Of a stretch of 64,000 nt of DNA, positions 35,952-48,952 are shown in pieces. Each line of letters starts with the position of its first letter. Position 1 is the stretch's first letter. The notes below the pieces were generated by a model, which saw only the letters and a program-made list of their open reading frames with translations, was not told the origin of the DNA and did not search any database. The stretch is from assembly GCF_008831285.2 (NCBI RefSeq), contig NC_045149.1, positions 808,001 to 872,000 of the forward strand. The letters are read 5' to 3'. The DNA comes from Nymphaea colorata. Taxonomy: Eukaryota > Streptophyta > Magnoliopsida > Nymphaeales > Nymphaeaceae. Made by a program: the position numbers and the translations under genes.

Positions 35952-38150
35952 ATGGAAGAAGCATCTCCCCTGCTGCTCAACGGTGCCAGTCGGGAAGTCT
36001 CCGGCGACAATCCGGAGGTGGAGAACGCAAGCATGGCTTGGCGCCTATTCCTCAAGGAATCGGGACGCCTCTGGTCAATCGGCATCCCCATCGTCTTCCA
36101 ACTGCTCTGCATCTATGGCATCAACGCCTCAACCCAGATCTTAGTCGGCCAGGTCGGCGAACTGCAGCTCGCTGCCATCTCGATCGGCCTCTCTGTGATC
36201 GGCAACTTCGCCTTCGGTTTCCTGGTAAATTAAGTTCACGACTCTAACATCAATTAATTTGTTTGGTTTCATTTTCCTGCGTTGAATTTCCTACGGCGCT
36301 GCACTGGCCTAAGTTATTAATGGCTTAGTTACAGCCGGTAGAGCGTATAAAGGAGTCGGGCTTGAATATAATTCCGTCAGGCGAGGTTGGCGTCCATACG
36401 TAGGCCGAAGTTATTTTCTACGAGGTCCATCTATTTCGCTATAATTTCAGTTTTACAGCAGTGTATTATATTTTTCTAAAACAGGCGTAGTTAATTTTTG
36501 CAAACAAATGATAGAAAGAAGTGTTAGGGGCCTAAGCCTGAATCAAGGTGAAAAGCTAGTGTCACGCGTGTTTTAGGTGACGTTAAAACCGAATTTGTCG
36601 AAACCCCAGTTTTGACAGACCTAAAGTTTTTACAGGACCTTTTCTTCCACTAGGTTTTTTTTATCTTGTCATCCAAACGCATAAACTAATTTTCAAAAAT
36701 AGTAAAAAGGTTCATTTTCTACAAAATCTGGATTTTTGACAAATCACCATATTTTTTTAAGGATCCTGTTCTATTAGATCAGATTAAAGAACCTGAAAAT
36801 TGTGCTTTCCACCCTTGTCTGTTTGGATTGGAAAGATTTATGAACATCGTCACTTGCTTGATATCGTTGAATATAAGGCAGGCATTTATTTATGGTTGTC
36901 CATTACTTAACAGTTAGTTGTGGTTGGAAGTTGACCTGCAGATATTTAAAATCTATAAATATCGAAAGGCTTAATTGTGACCTGCCACCTGCAGTGTCTT
37001 CAAGGCGGAAGGTAGCAGTGCCTAGTGTAGGTATTCATACCCTTTTTACATGGCACGCCGATGACCTAGCAGGCCAACTGCGCACACACACACGCATAAA
37101 ATATATTATTTTATTTTTTTGATACGCTTTAATCATTTCTGTATATTAGCATATATATGGTGTTCTCTTTCTTCATGTATGGAGACATCTAATATTTCAC
37201 GATGACAACACTGCCAGGTAATATATATTTTAAGTGGAGGAGGAGGAGGAGGCTGGGGCTCTAATATGCATGGCCTTTGCTTGCAAACGACAAGCTGCCA
37301 GATCCAAGTATCTAACTTTATTTAAAAATATAAAAATTTACCCCCAGTAAAACATTGAATCCATGTTAAAACATGGAAGCTGGTTCTTTGTTATGCCATT
37401 TTACTTAGGACGGTTAAATATGCTTTCTTAAAGCATTAAGCAAGCACTGCTCTCTTAAGAGATATAAATAAATAAATTAAAAAAAGCACTTAGTTATAAA
37501 TTTATTGAGTTATCTTTACATGTACGTAAAATCTTGGCAGATTGGAGGGAAAGGACGGTTTGTTGTGTTTTGGAGTTAAGCTAGGCTGTCAGTTGTATGG
37601 GGTGGGCCACTCGACATCTATAGATAACAATAAGAAAATAAGAAGACATTTTAGAAATAAAATATTGTCTTGCCTCAACAATGCAATGTCTAAGGCATGC
37701 TTGTGTAACCCAAATACACAAACTAGATTTTAAAAGCTAGTTAAGAAAACCATTTTGAAATTGAGCTTCTGGAAACCGAAAATATTGCTTTTTGTCAATG
37801 TCACAAACAATGATTTTCACAAAATGTTGTCCTCTTAACAAACACATGGTTTGCATTTGATTCTCCATGGATCTCATATCGGAGGGAATCTCAAAACTAT
37901 GATAGCTGAAATCCACATTTGTATCAAAATATAGATTTCAGCTTCTACAGCTAATGTGTGAAAGGTGTGGATTTGAAATCTAATTAAGGTGGAGGGATTG
38001 GATTTGAAAATCGTGGATCTCATAGTCGTGAAAATCAAACTCAAACTAAAGAAAAGGCTGTTGCACAAAATGTACTTCTAAGTAATTGCTCCATAAATCT
38101 TCTATCTATTTATATGAAGAAGAAATCATGTAAGGAAACAACATTTTACA

Positions 38151-38190
<40 letters not shown>

Positions 38191-40477
38191 CCGTTGGGGC
38201 AAGAGATGGAGCCTTCAGCTGGTTTTACATATCTGTGCCCAATTACTTAAGTTACGTAGGAGAGCGACGATGTCCCTTAACTTAGGTTCCGGTTTATTGT
38301 AAACAAAATAATAATAATAATAAAGATAATTAGAACCTTATCATTGAGATGGTTGACTAGGGAGGATGGTTCTCTAGCATTAGTAAAATAATTTAAGTTC
38401 AAACTTGCCACTTAATGTTTGCAGGAGTACTCACAGAGTTAATACGTCGTACAGTTGGATGTCTATTAAATCCATATATTAACAAACAAAATTCAAGGAT
38501 ATGCCTATTAGTTGAATCCAGTTTTAATTTCTTGTCAGGTCCAGTGAGTGGGAACCACATTTATACAAATCCCAACACCCCAACATGGTAGATGTCACAG
38601 ACATTTGTAATGACTGTAAGTGTGAAGTCGTAAAATCTAATGATTTTTCCATAATATGTTAGTACCATATTAAACTGATTGGGCATGTCTTAATCAAATC
38701 AGTCGGAGCGCTGGATCCATATCTAGATGTACAAAACACAATACCGATCTTCATCCAAATTTTTAAATGTAATTAATTTTTCTACCAGTCTCGCGCGGTG
38801 AGAAAAAATCCCACATATACTAAATGTGAGATATGTCGCGTGAGATATGTCGCACAACAGAATGCTCACACCTTTTGGCTTTTAGGTTGCTTAAATTCAG
38901 ATACGACTCCAATATCTCAACTATTAAGCTAGGAGACTTTCAGACCGACTGGTAGTTGTCCATGAAATCAGTCCTTAACTTTCCCGTATAGATTGAAAGC
39001 TGTCATGTCAGCTGACACTTGCAAATTGCATTCATATTGAATGCAATTTGCAATTGTCAGCTGACTTGACAGCTTTATACAGAAAATTAAAGTGAATTTA
39101 TACATCATTGGCATCAGGATTATTCACGAAGGGATCGTTTGATTCCCTCTCGTACTATATTTGATTTTAAATGATTAAGTTTTAATATCCATGCAATCAC
39201 GGGAATTTTTGTCTTTTAAATCGTCGTTCCGAAACCGACTGTGAGAAGGGCCAATATATTGTTTGAAAATTGTTCAAGAATCGGCGGGTGCTGAACCCTT
39301 ACAGGGTTTGTGCATGTCATCTTTGCGCAAGAGGCAATGCTAATTTCCTTTGTATCGTTTCAATTTTGTCCAAAAGATAAGGGTCTAATTTAAATTTATG
39401 AATGCATGGACATAGAATTAAATTAGACCGTTTTCCCTTCCTTCTTGTGAGAAACTTTTTGCAGGTGTAAAGGAGTAATGACAATTCATTCAAACACAAA
39501 TGTTATGTTTCACCCGAAATTCTTCCTTTGATGATCGGTAGTGACCGTTAACATATTTCTTTTGATGCTGCACCTTGCCATATTAGATCATGAATTTAAG
39601 GTCAGAGGTAATCAAACATCTATAACTTCATCATCTTAATAAAATTGTGGAGGCTGACAGGAATTTTTTTCCTTTACTTTTTTTTTTTTTTTCCGGGGAG
39701 GATAGCTTGGGATGGGGAGTGCTCTTGAAACGCTATGTGGTCAGGCATATGGGGCTGGGCAGGTGCACATGCTGGGCGTCTACATGCAACGTTCGTGGAT
39801 CATTCTGCTCGTTTGCTGTCTAATCATGAGCCCCATCTATGTGTTTGCTGGACCCATTTTGAAGCTCATTGGCCAAGAGGAAGATATAGCTCAACTTGCT
39901 GGCAGCTTCACCATTTTGATTATACCACAGCTCTTCTCCTATGCCATCAACTTTCCGGTCCAAAAGTTCCTCCAGGCTCAGTCTAAGGTGAGTTTTATAA
40001 TGATGGTATGTATTGTTATATGTACATAGTAATTGGTAGCAACCATACCAATACCAATAATTCAGGGACAAATCCAGACCCTTTATATATGGTATTTAAA
40101 GATTTTTTTTTTTTTTTGAAACCTAACCTTACTAATATGAACCCAACGATACGCTGATGCAAAATGTATAATAAGTTAAATCAAAATTTCAACGTGAACC
40201 TTGCAAAATAATCTTTTATGGCCTTGTCAATTTCTTGAGCAAATATTACTAGCACCCTTCCCCAAGTTAGGCATACATTTGAAAATGGTTTTATATACCA
40301 TTATCGAAGGACTTCGGTTCATGCATTTCCTTATTCCGAAGGGAAGTGTTTAATTGAAGAAAAATGGCCTTGAGGATGAAATTAACTCAAGAGTTAATTG
40401 AGCACCAAATTAATTGAATTAGAAAGAAAGAGAGAGAGAGAGATTGTGCGCGTGTGTATAGATAAGAGAGAGAGCAC

Positions 40478-40524
<47 letters not shown>

Positions 40525-43500
40525 GCATAGGGCCACCTGAGTATTGACCACTTAAGTTTTCGTCCACCCAGTAATATATTTTGCATTAAAGAAGAAAAAC
40601 CAATTTATGTATATGTTCTTCATGACCAAAATTATAAGAGCAAAAAAATAATAATAGTAAAAATAAAGTTGCATTGTTTTTTTTTACATACAAGTCGAAT
40701 TTTTTAAACTAAGAGAATTCTTACTATAATAATAGGGATTTTTCCTATGTGACATGAACCCTTGGTCCACTTCAATAGCAGAGCCAGAAAATTTGCTGTG
40801 AGTGGAACTAATTAAGAAATTCTCATATATTGAGTGGCACACACACACATATTTTACTTATATATATATATGTGTGTGTGTGCGCGCACGCCCGTGTGCG
40901 CCAAATATAAAGAAAATAAACTTTTAGGTACTGGTGGTGTAGACAATCGCCCACCAAGGATGGATGCAGGGGGCAGGTAGGAGCCATGGCATGCTCTCAG
41001 ATTTTAAAAACTCAAAACTGTGCATATAAATTATTAAAAATTTTATTTGGACCTATATAAAAAATTGAAAAATTATATTTATAGTTAAAATTTTGAAACT
41101 ATAGTTCTGCCCCAACGAAGAAAAATTCCTAGATCCAATTTTGCTGCCCACACCTACCTAAATGTGGCTCTACCACTCCTATCCCGTAGATCCTTGCTTT
41201 GCATCTCACGCCTACCAGTCTACTTGAGTTGTGGTCCTTAGTTGCTAAAGAAGGACGCTGCTACCCTTACATCCCGCCATAACCACACCTACCTAAACGT
41301 GGCTCTACCACTCCTATCCCGTAGATCCTTGCTTTGCATCTCACGCCTACCAGTCTACTTGAGTTGTGGTTCTTAGTTGCTAAAGAAGGACGCTGCTACC
41401 CTTAGATCCCGCCATAACTGAAAGCAGTGGGCAGAGGCTCGAAGCCAAGTGGGGTTGGTGGGGAAGCGGGGTTGTATAGTTTTCAAAAAATTTAAGTTGG
41501 CCCCTGTAAAAAAAATTTGAAAACTATAATTGTAAGAAATTCTTGGCTCTGCCCTTGATCAAACTGCCAGGTAATTGGCCCAATGATGAGGCCATTCATT
41601 CTGCCCAAGCCATAGGTTCCCATGCAAGGACCAACCAGACGACGTTGGTCCTTTATTGATTATATGTTTTCGCCACACGAGCTAAGGGCCTTTATTGATT
41701 GGTTTAGTTATTTTGCTTAGGTTATGGTTCTGGCATGGATTGGACTTGTAGCGCTGGTCCTTCAAGTGTTTCTCGTTTGGCTGTTCATATGGGTCTTTGG
41801 CTGGGACTTGGCTGGAGCAGCCGTAGCACTGGACATTAGCGCCTGGTTCATTGTGGTCGCACAGCTGGTATATGTCTTTGGCTGGTGCAAAGATGGATGG
41901 ACTGGATTTAGCTTGATGGCCTTGAATGACATTTGGGCGTTTGTCCGGCTCTCCCTAGCCTCGGCTGTCATGTTGTGCCTAGAAGTTTGGTACATGATGA
42001 TACTTGTTCTTCTCACAGGATATTTGAACGATGCTGCCATCGCCGTGGATGCTTTAAGCATATGGTACTTTTAGTCATCAAGTCCAATACTCCCCATCTC
42101 ACATTTTGCTTGCTTTGATTAATTTGCTTATTTGTTCGTTTTTTAACCCTTCTTTATCTTCTAATAGCAATAAAGTAAGGTTTATGTGTGTGTGAAGTTT
42201 ATCAGTAACTTTTAATTTTCGTTCACTTAGAATTTTTATCTAAATATGGTTACCTGATTATCTAAAACTAACTGACCAGTTCTTTTTAACTTCCAGCATG
42301 AATATAAATGGATGGGAGTTCATAATTTTTATTGGAGTCAATGCAGCGATCAGGTGAGAAGTAACTCACTAGCATGTGATCCTTTTTCTTTCTTTTATTC
42401 CTCTTAATTTGCTTTATAGAGACGTACCATAGTAAATAAGAAGTCATGAATTACATCTCAATATGGATTTTAATAAAAATAAAAGGAAATAGGCCTAACT
42501 AATTATATAAGCAACATCAACTTCCAGATTCAAGGTTTTTTCAGCTTGTCAGCTACATCAAATAATGGTCAAGTTTATAAATTGATGCAATCTTCATATA
42601 TTTTATCTATTGTTTATGTTTTTTCATGTTGGGCAAGATTAGAGAATTAGGCATGCATTAAAAAAATGATTGAATTAATACATTTTCATTCCCAAAAGGA
42701 AAAGTTCTTTCATCATTAATTAATTTGCTTTAATCAAGTGAGCATTGGAAATGTTGAAGCCGATAATTATTTCCAACAGTTTCTTTCAACTACGTGGTGA
42801 ATTAAATTCGCTCTTTGTGATACAAATGTTTAATGATTCCCTCTTTGTGATATAAGTGTATTTTTTTTCAGTGTTCGTATATCAAATGAGCTTGGATCCG
42901 GCCATCCTAGGACTGCAAAGTTTGCAGTGGTCACTTCTATCATCTCGTCACTGCTGATTGGGTTTTTCTTCATGGCTGTGATTTTGATAGCTAGAGACTA
43001 TTTTGCTGTGCTCTTCACCAGTAGTAAGGAAGTGCAAAGGGTAGTTACTAAACTTGCATATATTCTCGCAGTAACCATGGTGCTCAATAGCGTCCAACCT
43101 GTTATATCAGGTAACACTTCCATATTTCTGAAGGCTAACTTTAGGGTATATATCACATAAAATATTGGCCAATTTTAATGAAAAATTTGGAACTTGAGCA
43201 TTTTTCTGTTAATTTACTAAAATTGGGTGACTTTTTGTGGAATATGCATTATTATGTTAAAGAAAAAGGGTTGTCTTTTTTTGTTATGTGTGTGTACTTT
43301 TATGTGGTACATGGAAGACAACTCTCTATTCTCTCTCTTTGTTAAATCCCAAGAGGAGAACAATCAAAAGGAAAAAGAGCTTAGCCATACACATATGCAC
43401 CAGCCTTGGATGGTGATATTATGACTAATGAGTATTTCTCTATGACAAGGTAGACTGAGTAGGAATGTGCAATAGTACAGAAATGAGAAGAAACTCATTT

Positions 43501-44535
43501 CCTTTGTATGTGCCGACAAATATATGTTCTCTCAAAGTTGCTTATCCAAGAAAAATGTATGAGCTACCCATCCAAAATTGATGTCTCTTTTAAAACTCAT
43601 GTTTTTAAACACATAAAATCAATTAGATTGTAGGATCTATATAAATCATAGCTGAAGTGTAAACAAGCTAGATTGCCTGAATAGTTAGATATATGTATGA
43701 TACCGTATAAGCCACTAGATATAGGACTTATATTTTTAGAGTTAGTTATACCTACAACTTACTTAAGACATCATAATCAGGTTTATCTTTGACCCTATCC
43801 ATTGAATTAGATAGAATGCGTGACAAAAGCCCTATTAATGGACTAGTTGTTTGTGTTACAAAAAACGAGCTTATGATTTTCAATGTTTTCTATTGAGACA
43901 TTTGAAACATTAGAAAACCCTGACAGACAAAAATCAATCTTTTCTAATCCAACCTTAAAAATTTAATTTAACCAAATTGGATGCAAGGTTTCGGGCTGAT
44001 CCTGGACTCTATCAAATAATTTAAGGGAGATAAGCATGGTAGGTTCACAAGTTCAAGGTGTCATTTTATTTTTTCAGAAATGATATATTTTCTTTTAACC
44101 CTTTAAATATGATGTATGTACATTTTATTGTAAAAACCATGCTTAAGTCATGTAGTTCTCACAAACAAACAAGTATGAGAAGTGTATGCCTATGAGTACC
44201 AACAATGGCTTGTCATTTTCTCGTAAGTGGTATAGCATTTGCTAACAAAAGACACACTCTATTTTACATTTATATATCTATTTGGATCATCTTCTGCTTC
44301 ACACAATTTTTAGGTTAGCATTTTTATAGATTGATGCTGCACATGGACAAATGTTATAAAGCGTTTTACAATTTGTTGTAAAATCACATTCAAAACTATT
44401 CTTTTTTTACATCACTTGACATTCATTTTGCAGTCATGTTTCTGAAAAAAAAGTTTAAATGGTTGGTAAACAATACATACTAAGAATGTTTTGTGTGTAT
44501 GTGTATTTTGCACATGTACTCGGTAGAAGCAAACT

Positions 44536-44575
<40 letters not shown>

Positions 44576-45905
44576 CTCAATGGGTGGCATAGTGTCCAGA
44601 GAGAGAGAGAGAGAAAGAGAGAGGGAGGGAGACGTACTTACTATGGTAAGACACTATGCCACCCATTGAATTCTCTCTCTCTCTCTCTCTCCTTTTCTAT
44701 TTTCCTATGTATGGTTAATGCACAATAACTATCCATTCAATTTTCTCCCCCTCAACCTTACTACCAAGTAGAATGGGATCTATAGATTCACTGACGAGTC
44801 TAAATTACCGTTATTGCAATGCAGGAATTGCTATTGGAGGAGGCTGGCAAGCATTAGTGGCTTATATAAATCTTGGGTGCTACTATGTATTTGGCCTTCC
44901 TCTTGGCATCATTTTAGGTTACAAATTGGACTTGGGAGTTCAGGTAAATCTCTACTTTGTCTTTGTGCCTCCTCAATCATCTTTGAGAATTTTTGCATTG
45001 TTTATCAATATCTCTCTATTACCTACTCATATTTTGCTTAATTTGTATTTGAAGAATGCATTCTAAATATGCTAGCATCTACTACTGTACTTATATAGGT
45101 GAGCTTTTTAAGTTTAATTCTTTTCACGTGCTTAGACAAAGTATATCCTGTTACAAGTTTGAACCATTCTTTCTTGTATATTGGTATGATGCTCTTTATA
45201 CAATTGTATGCTTAGGGTATTGTAGAAACATGGAAAACATGTGATGGATTTACCAATGTCGTGAAAAGATGATATGACAACATGAACCTATAATACAACC
45301 TAAAACAGTCAAAAAACAAAGTGAGATATTTAAGTTGGTGAATTGAATTTATTTATTGAAGCATATCATGTGAAATCTATTCATGAACTTTTGAAACTTT
45401 TCCAATTTGTGCTGCAGCTTCCTACAAATTTTTTATTATTTTCCTTCTTTCTATTAGTTTGTGCCCTTTTGTCACCTTTTTATTGTTGAAAGCAATACAC
45501 AATATGTCTAACAGGTTCTCTCTGTTTTATGATCTCTTATGCATCTATTGATCAATATTTTACAGGGAATTTGGTCTGGCTTGCTTGCCGGAACTATATT
45601 GCAAACTCTCATCCTCATAGTAATCCTATGGAGAACAGATTGGAAGAAAGAGGTAACCAATCTCTCCCAAAAAGAATAAAGAATGATCTCAAAACCTTGG
45701 AATCTATAGTTGTTTATTTCGCAAAGCATCAGATGATGTCATGCACAAATAAAAACTTGAATCATGCTTTGGAGAAAATTTTCATTAAATATTCATGAAG
45801 TCCCTGTTCATTTTTTTTGTTCCTTTGTCTCAGGCTGCTGTCTCATCTAAGAGAGTAAAGACTTGGGGTGGTCAAATAGAAGACGAGTTGCAGGTAGATA
45901 CTTGA
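35952..45905 (+). CDS. DETOXIFICATION (MATE) efflux transporter, complete
   Basis: Eight exons join in frame: 35952-36224, 39706-39987, 41721-42064, 42297-42353, 42872-43110, 44825-44943, 45566-45652 and 45834-45905. They give 1,473 nt, 490 residues plus TGA, typical for plant DTX proteins. All introns are GT-AG. Diagnostic segments in order are [18 protein letters not shown] (exon 1), [19 protein letters not shown] (exon 2), [18 protein letters not shown] (exon 3), [19 protein letters not shown] (exons 4-5) and [11 protein letters not shown] (exon 6). The fold is twelve membrane helices, exchanging cations or protons for organic solutes at vacuolar or plasma membrane. The sequence resembles the TT12/DTX29-35 side of the family, but substrate cannot be read off. 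The first ATG is chosen because it follows the CT-rich leader and gives the usual acidic N-terminus. The introns are long (up to 3.5 kb). Confidence 0.93.
38156..38187. repeat. TA microsatellite in MATE intron 1
   Basis: Uninterrupted TA run between TTTTA and TTACCG. Confidence 0.9.
38968..39100. repeat. palindromic MITE-like stem-loop in MATE intron 1
   Basis: Two arms of about 62-66 bases are nearly perfect reverse complements around a 4-6 base centre at about 39034-39038. The core of each arm is GCTGACACTTGCAAATTGCA and its inverse TGCAATTTGCAATTGTCAGC, flanked by TGTCA(A/T)G units. Outer parts pair less well. No ORF is present. A short MITE or a hairpin-RNA source would both fit. Confidence 0.75.
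40432..40522. repeat. GA microsatellite in MATE intron 2
   Basis: GA runs with a short GTGTGT interruption. Confidence 0.85.
41151..41420. repeat. 135-bp tandem duplication in MATE intron 2
   Basis: CACCTACCTAAATGTGGCTC at 41151 recurs at 41286 (CACCTACCTAAACGTGGCTC). The units differ at only a few positions, so the duplication is young. Confidence 0.9.
44555..44691. repeat. GA/CT-armed hairpin in MATE intron 5
   Basis: Left arm 44555-44596 (a GA run, then AACTCAATGGGTGGCATAGTGTC in two parts) pairs with right arm 44650-44691 (GACACTATGCCACCCATTGA, then a CT run). The loop of about 53 bases is itself GA-rich. Confidence 0.8.
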
Positions 45906-46043
45906 ATGCAATTACAAGAAAGTTGAATTGAATTCAAGATAAAACCGTGAGGTTAAAAGTGCGGGAAGCTTGTTCATTTTTTTTCCTTGTGAAGTTTTTT
46001 TTTTTTTATATATTTGAGAACCATTTTCATGGTTATGTTGCCC

Positions 46044-46049
46044 AATAAA
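46044..46049 (+). terminator. polyadenylation-signal candidate of the MATE gene
   Basis: AATAAA lies about 140 bases after the stop codon. Confidence 0.4.
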
Positions 46050-46568
46050 GTTGCAACTAAACAATTAAAGTTTTCTATATTAGAAGTAAGATTTATCTAG
46101 TCTGACATGCATATGAACAAGAGGATTTTAATGTCCTCCTACCAAAAATATTTCTAAAATAATAAGAGGCAATACTCTCTGAACATGTAAACCACATGGT
46201 TTAATGTGAATACACTGATGCTCATTATCCTTTTTCTCAACAAAAAATCGTATGGTAGAATTCGTCCCCTCTCAAAGATTTTTTAAGTTATCTCATAAAC
46301 GTGGGAAATATTTGGACCCTCAATGTAGTTGAACTCATTCAGATGAGTTTTTGAATTTCAATGAAGTAGATATATTTTGGAATGGCTCTCATGTGACGCT
46401 TCTCTATAGACTCATCTTTCTAATTGGAACCATTTTCTTATTTCATTTTGTTTGCATCTTCTTTAAAAAAAATGGTTCTTTTCCAACAGAGTGTGGCTAG
46501 TTCCTTTAGTTTAATGTTTTTTGTTTCTCTTCATTACCCATTGGGATAACCGTAGAATATATAGCCTA

Positions 46569-46700
46569 CACTAAAACAAGCATGTGGTTATCATCCATGG
46601 CAAATGCCAATAACCTTAAAAGCTATTGCCAAAACTATTTTTGGCAATAAGTCTGGCCGTAGCAGATTGCGATAGGTGGCATGTGGTGAACATCGCATGG
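46569..46700. repeat. CACTA-like terminus with TTGGCAATA repeats
   Basis: CACTAAAACAAGCATGTGG at 46569 is followed by several TGCCAATA/TATTGCCA units, including the palindrome TATTGCCAAAA-CTA-TTTTTGGCAATA split at 46634. This looks like a CACTA end, but no partner end or transposase was seen. Confidence 0.35.
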
Positions 46701-48345
46701 TGGGTGCCACTGGGTACCATTGGCACCAACTAGAATCAAACCATTCAAAATATAATGGTGCAATAACGGTGATTAGACGTGAATAAAGTGTAGCCACGTA
46801 ATTAGCACATACTTGATCTGTCCTACCCAAATATGTGTTGTACTCTAAGCATGAAGCAAGGAGTAATGAGTATGAATCTATTGAAAGCATATAGCAAAAC
46901 ACACATAATGGGGCATATGAACAACAAAAGGGGGCCCCTTAAGCCAAAACTTAAGTGACATCAATCAAAGAATGGCATTAGTGTCGTCCAAGATATTCCC
47001 CAGTGTGCTCAAACCGAACCTTGATCATGGATCTGCATAAGCTGCTTGATGAATACATGGAAAACATCAAAACCAAAGGAGTAAGGGCAAAACCCTGAGT
47101 ATGGTCCAAATCCTCCAATCAGTCATCATTATGAAAAGGGAGATTCCCAAGGACACGGTCTAAACTAAGAGCAAGGAAGTGCAACAACAATACCTTAAAC
47201 AGAGAAAATAGACCAGTGTCAAGGAGTGAGTACTGTAATGCCCAAACTATTATCATATAAATTTCTAAGCAAGGAAGGATGCCACCGAGCTCCTTGGATA
47301 ATTCGGTCTGACTGTTGTGCAGATTATGGTCTACAACATCCAACTGACTCACTGGGATTGAAACTAGGCAAAGGTATCCATAGCCGTAACCTCAACTCAC
47401 AAGTAATGATGAACTCAGTCTACTCTATAGTGGAAAGTTTCACACTCCACAACTGTTGAACAGGCAAGAACTAGCTCCTCATTAAAGGCCTAGAGAGGAG
47501 CACTTTCACTATATGCCAACCATAAATATCTGGGTCCTTACACCATGCAATTGAACCCTTTTTATGGTGGGCTCCACTTACTACAACCGATATACATAAC
47601 GTCTTGGATCTTCGACCACATGCCGTTGCCTATGCCCACTTATGTTAAGGTCCAATTAATGCATGCTCATGATACGTAGTTGATGGAAACACATTATAAA
47701 ATAATTCGAGACAGCAATACATCTCATGAAAGTGCCCAACCATACTCGCACGTCTAATGACCGCTCATATGGTCCACAATAGCATAAATGTCGTGCCATT
47801 GGATCATCAAAATCATGGCTGATCACATGACATTTTCAAGTCACAACTTGGGCACACTATGTATAGACAATCACCAGTCCATCACCAAGTTCTGCTCATG
47901 GGCTGATTCCAAGCCCGCTTCTAGAGATCAATAGCTCAGACCCACTTTCTACTATGCCAATAACAAGCGACCCTCTCCAGGCCCCACCTCCAACCAAATG
48001 CACAACTGACTTCATAAAGGGTCAACTAATGTCTCTGTAAGGTGCAATCATGCAAACGCTAGGGCTATTAACATCCTTGTGAATTTAATGCCCTGAATTA
48101 AATGATTTATGATCTAGCTATGGCCTGAACTATCATTCGTCATTTTAAGGTCCCTCAATGGACAGTAGATCCACTGTTAAGACTACAAGCTATAGGGGCA
48201 AACAAGAGCCTAGTGGCACAATCAGTCCCCTCCCAACTGTGAATGCAGATAGAGGGTTGACATGTCAAGTTTGAGAATTGAAGAGATCCATGCACATAGG
48301 TGTTCCAATTTCTCCAGGAAATTAATACATACAAGGAAAGTCGAG
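46700..48345. other. intergenic, no recognised feature
   Basis: The base composition is more even than in the flanks and there are no long frames. It could be decayed LTR sequence, but nothing specific is recognised. Confidence 0.3.
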
Positions 48346-48510
48346 GTGTGGATGCATGGCCTGACCCCAGCCGAGCCCTAACTTGCCTTGGCCTGGCAAT
48401 ACGGTCTTGGCCGGCCAGCTTGGCTTTGGCCTGGCTAATGTGTCCTGGTGTGGCCAGGCCAAATCCTACTAGCCAGGCAATATCACACTTGGCCTGGCCT
48501 AGTGGGAATA
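48346..48510. repeat. GGCCTGGC-rich patch
   Basis: Multiple copies of TGGCCTGGC and its inverse GCCAGGCCA lie within 165 bases, GC-rich against an AT-rich background. The overlapping 73-codon frame is judged low complexity. Confidence 0.5.
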
Positions 48511-48916
48511 GATCTTGGTAGACAATATCCTAAAAGTAATGATTTTGCTGATTTTTCTGGTAATTTATCATTGCACACAGTACATTTGTGTCCCAAGGCA
48601 CTAAATTTGTAGTATTGCCCACCCTAGCGCCCACACAAGCGTTTTCTCCAAATTTGACTATAATATGACAAAATCTCAGTTGTACATGCTTTGTAAAATT
48701 GAAAATAGGGGTATATCGTACAAGCACCACAGAGGTTGCCGCACATGGCCCACTCACAAACATCATTTCTAGTAGCATGCAATTCCAAAAATCACCTTTT
48801 AACTACTAAAAAGTAGTCAGAATTGAACTAAACTTGAAATGGTGAGCTTTCTTGTTAATATGCTCTCCCCCTATGTTCATGCGGCCTTTTGACATGTAGT
48901 TGCCCCTCCAGTCTAT

Positions 48917-48920
<4 letters not shown>

Positions 48921-48951
<31 letters not shown>
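48921..48951. repeat. CT microsatellite
   Basis: About 15 CT units. Confidence 0.9.

Positions 48952-48952
<1 letters not shown>

Noticed and set aside
35867-36247. Upstream ATG and an overlapping long frame over MATE exon 1
   Set aside because: The ATG at 35867 lies about 12 bases after the TATA box, likely upstream of the transcription start. The frame is a GC-rich shadow of exon 1 and runs through the intron.
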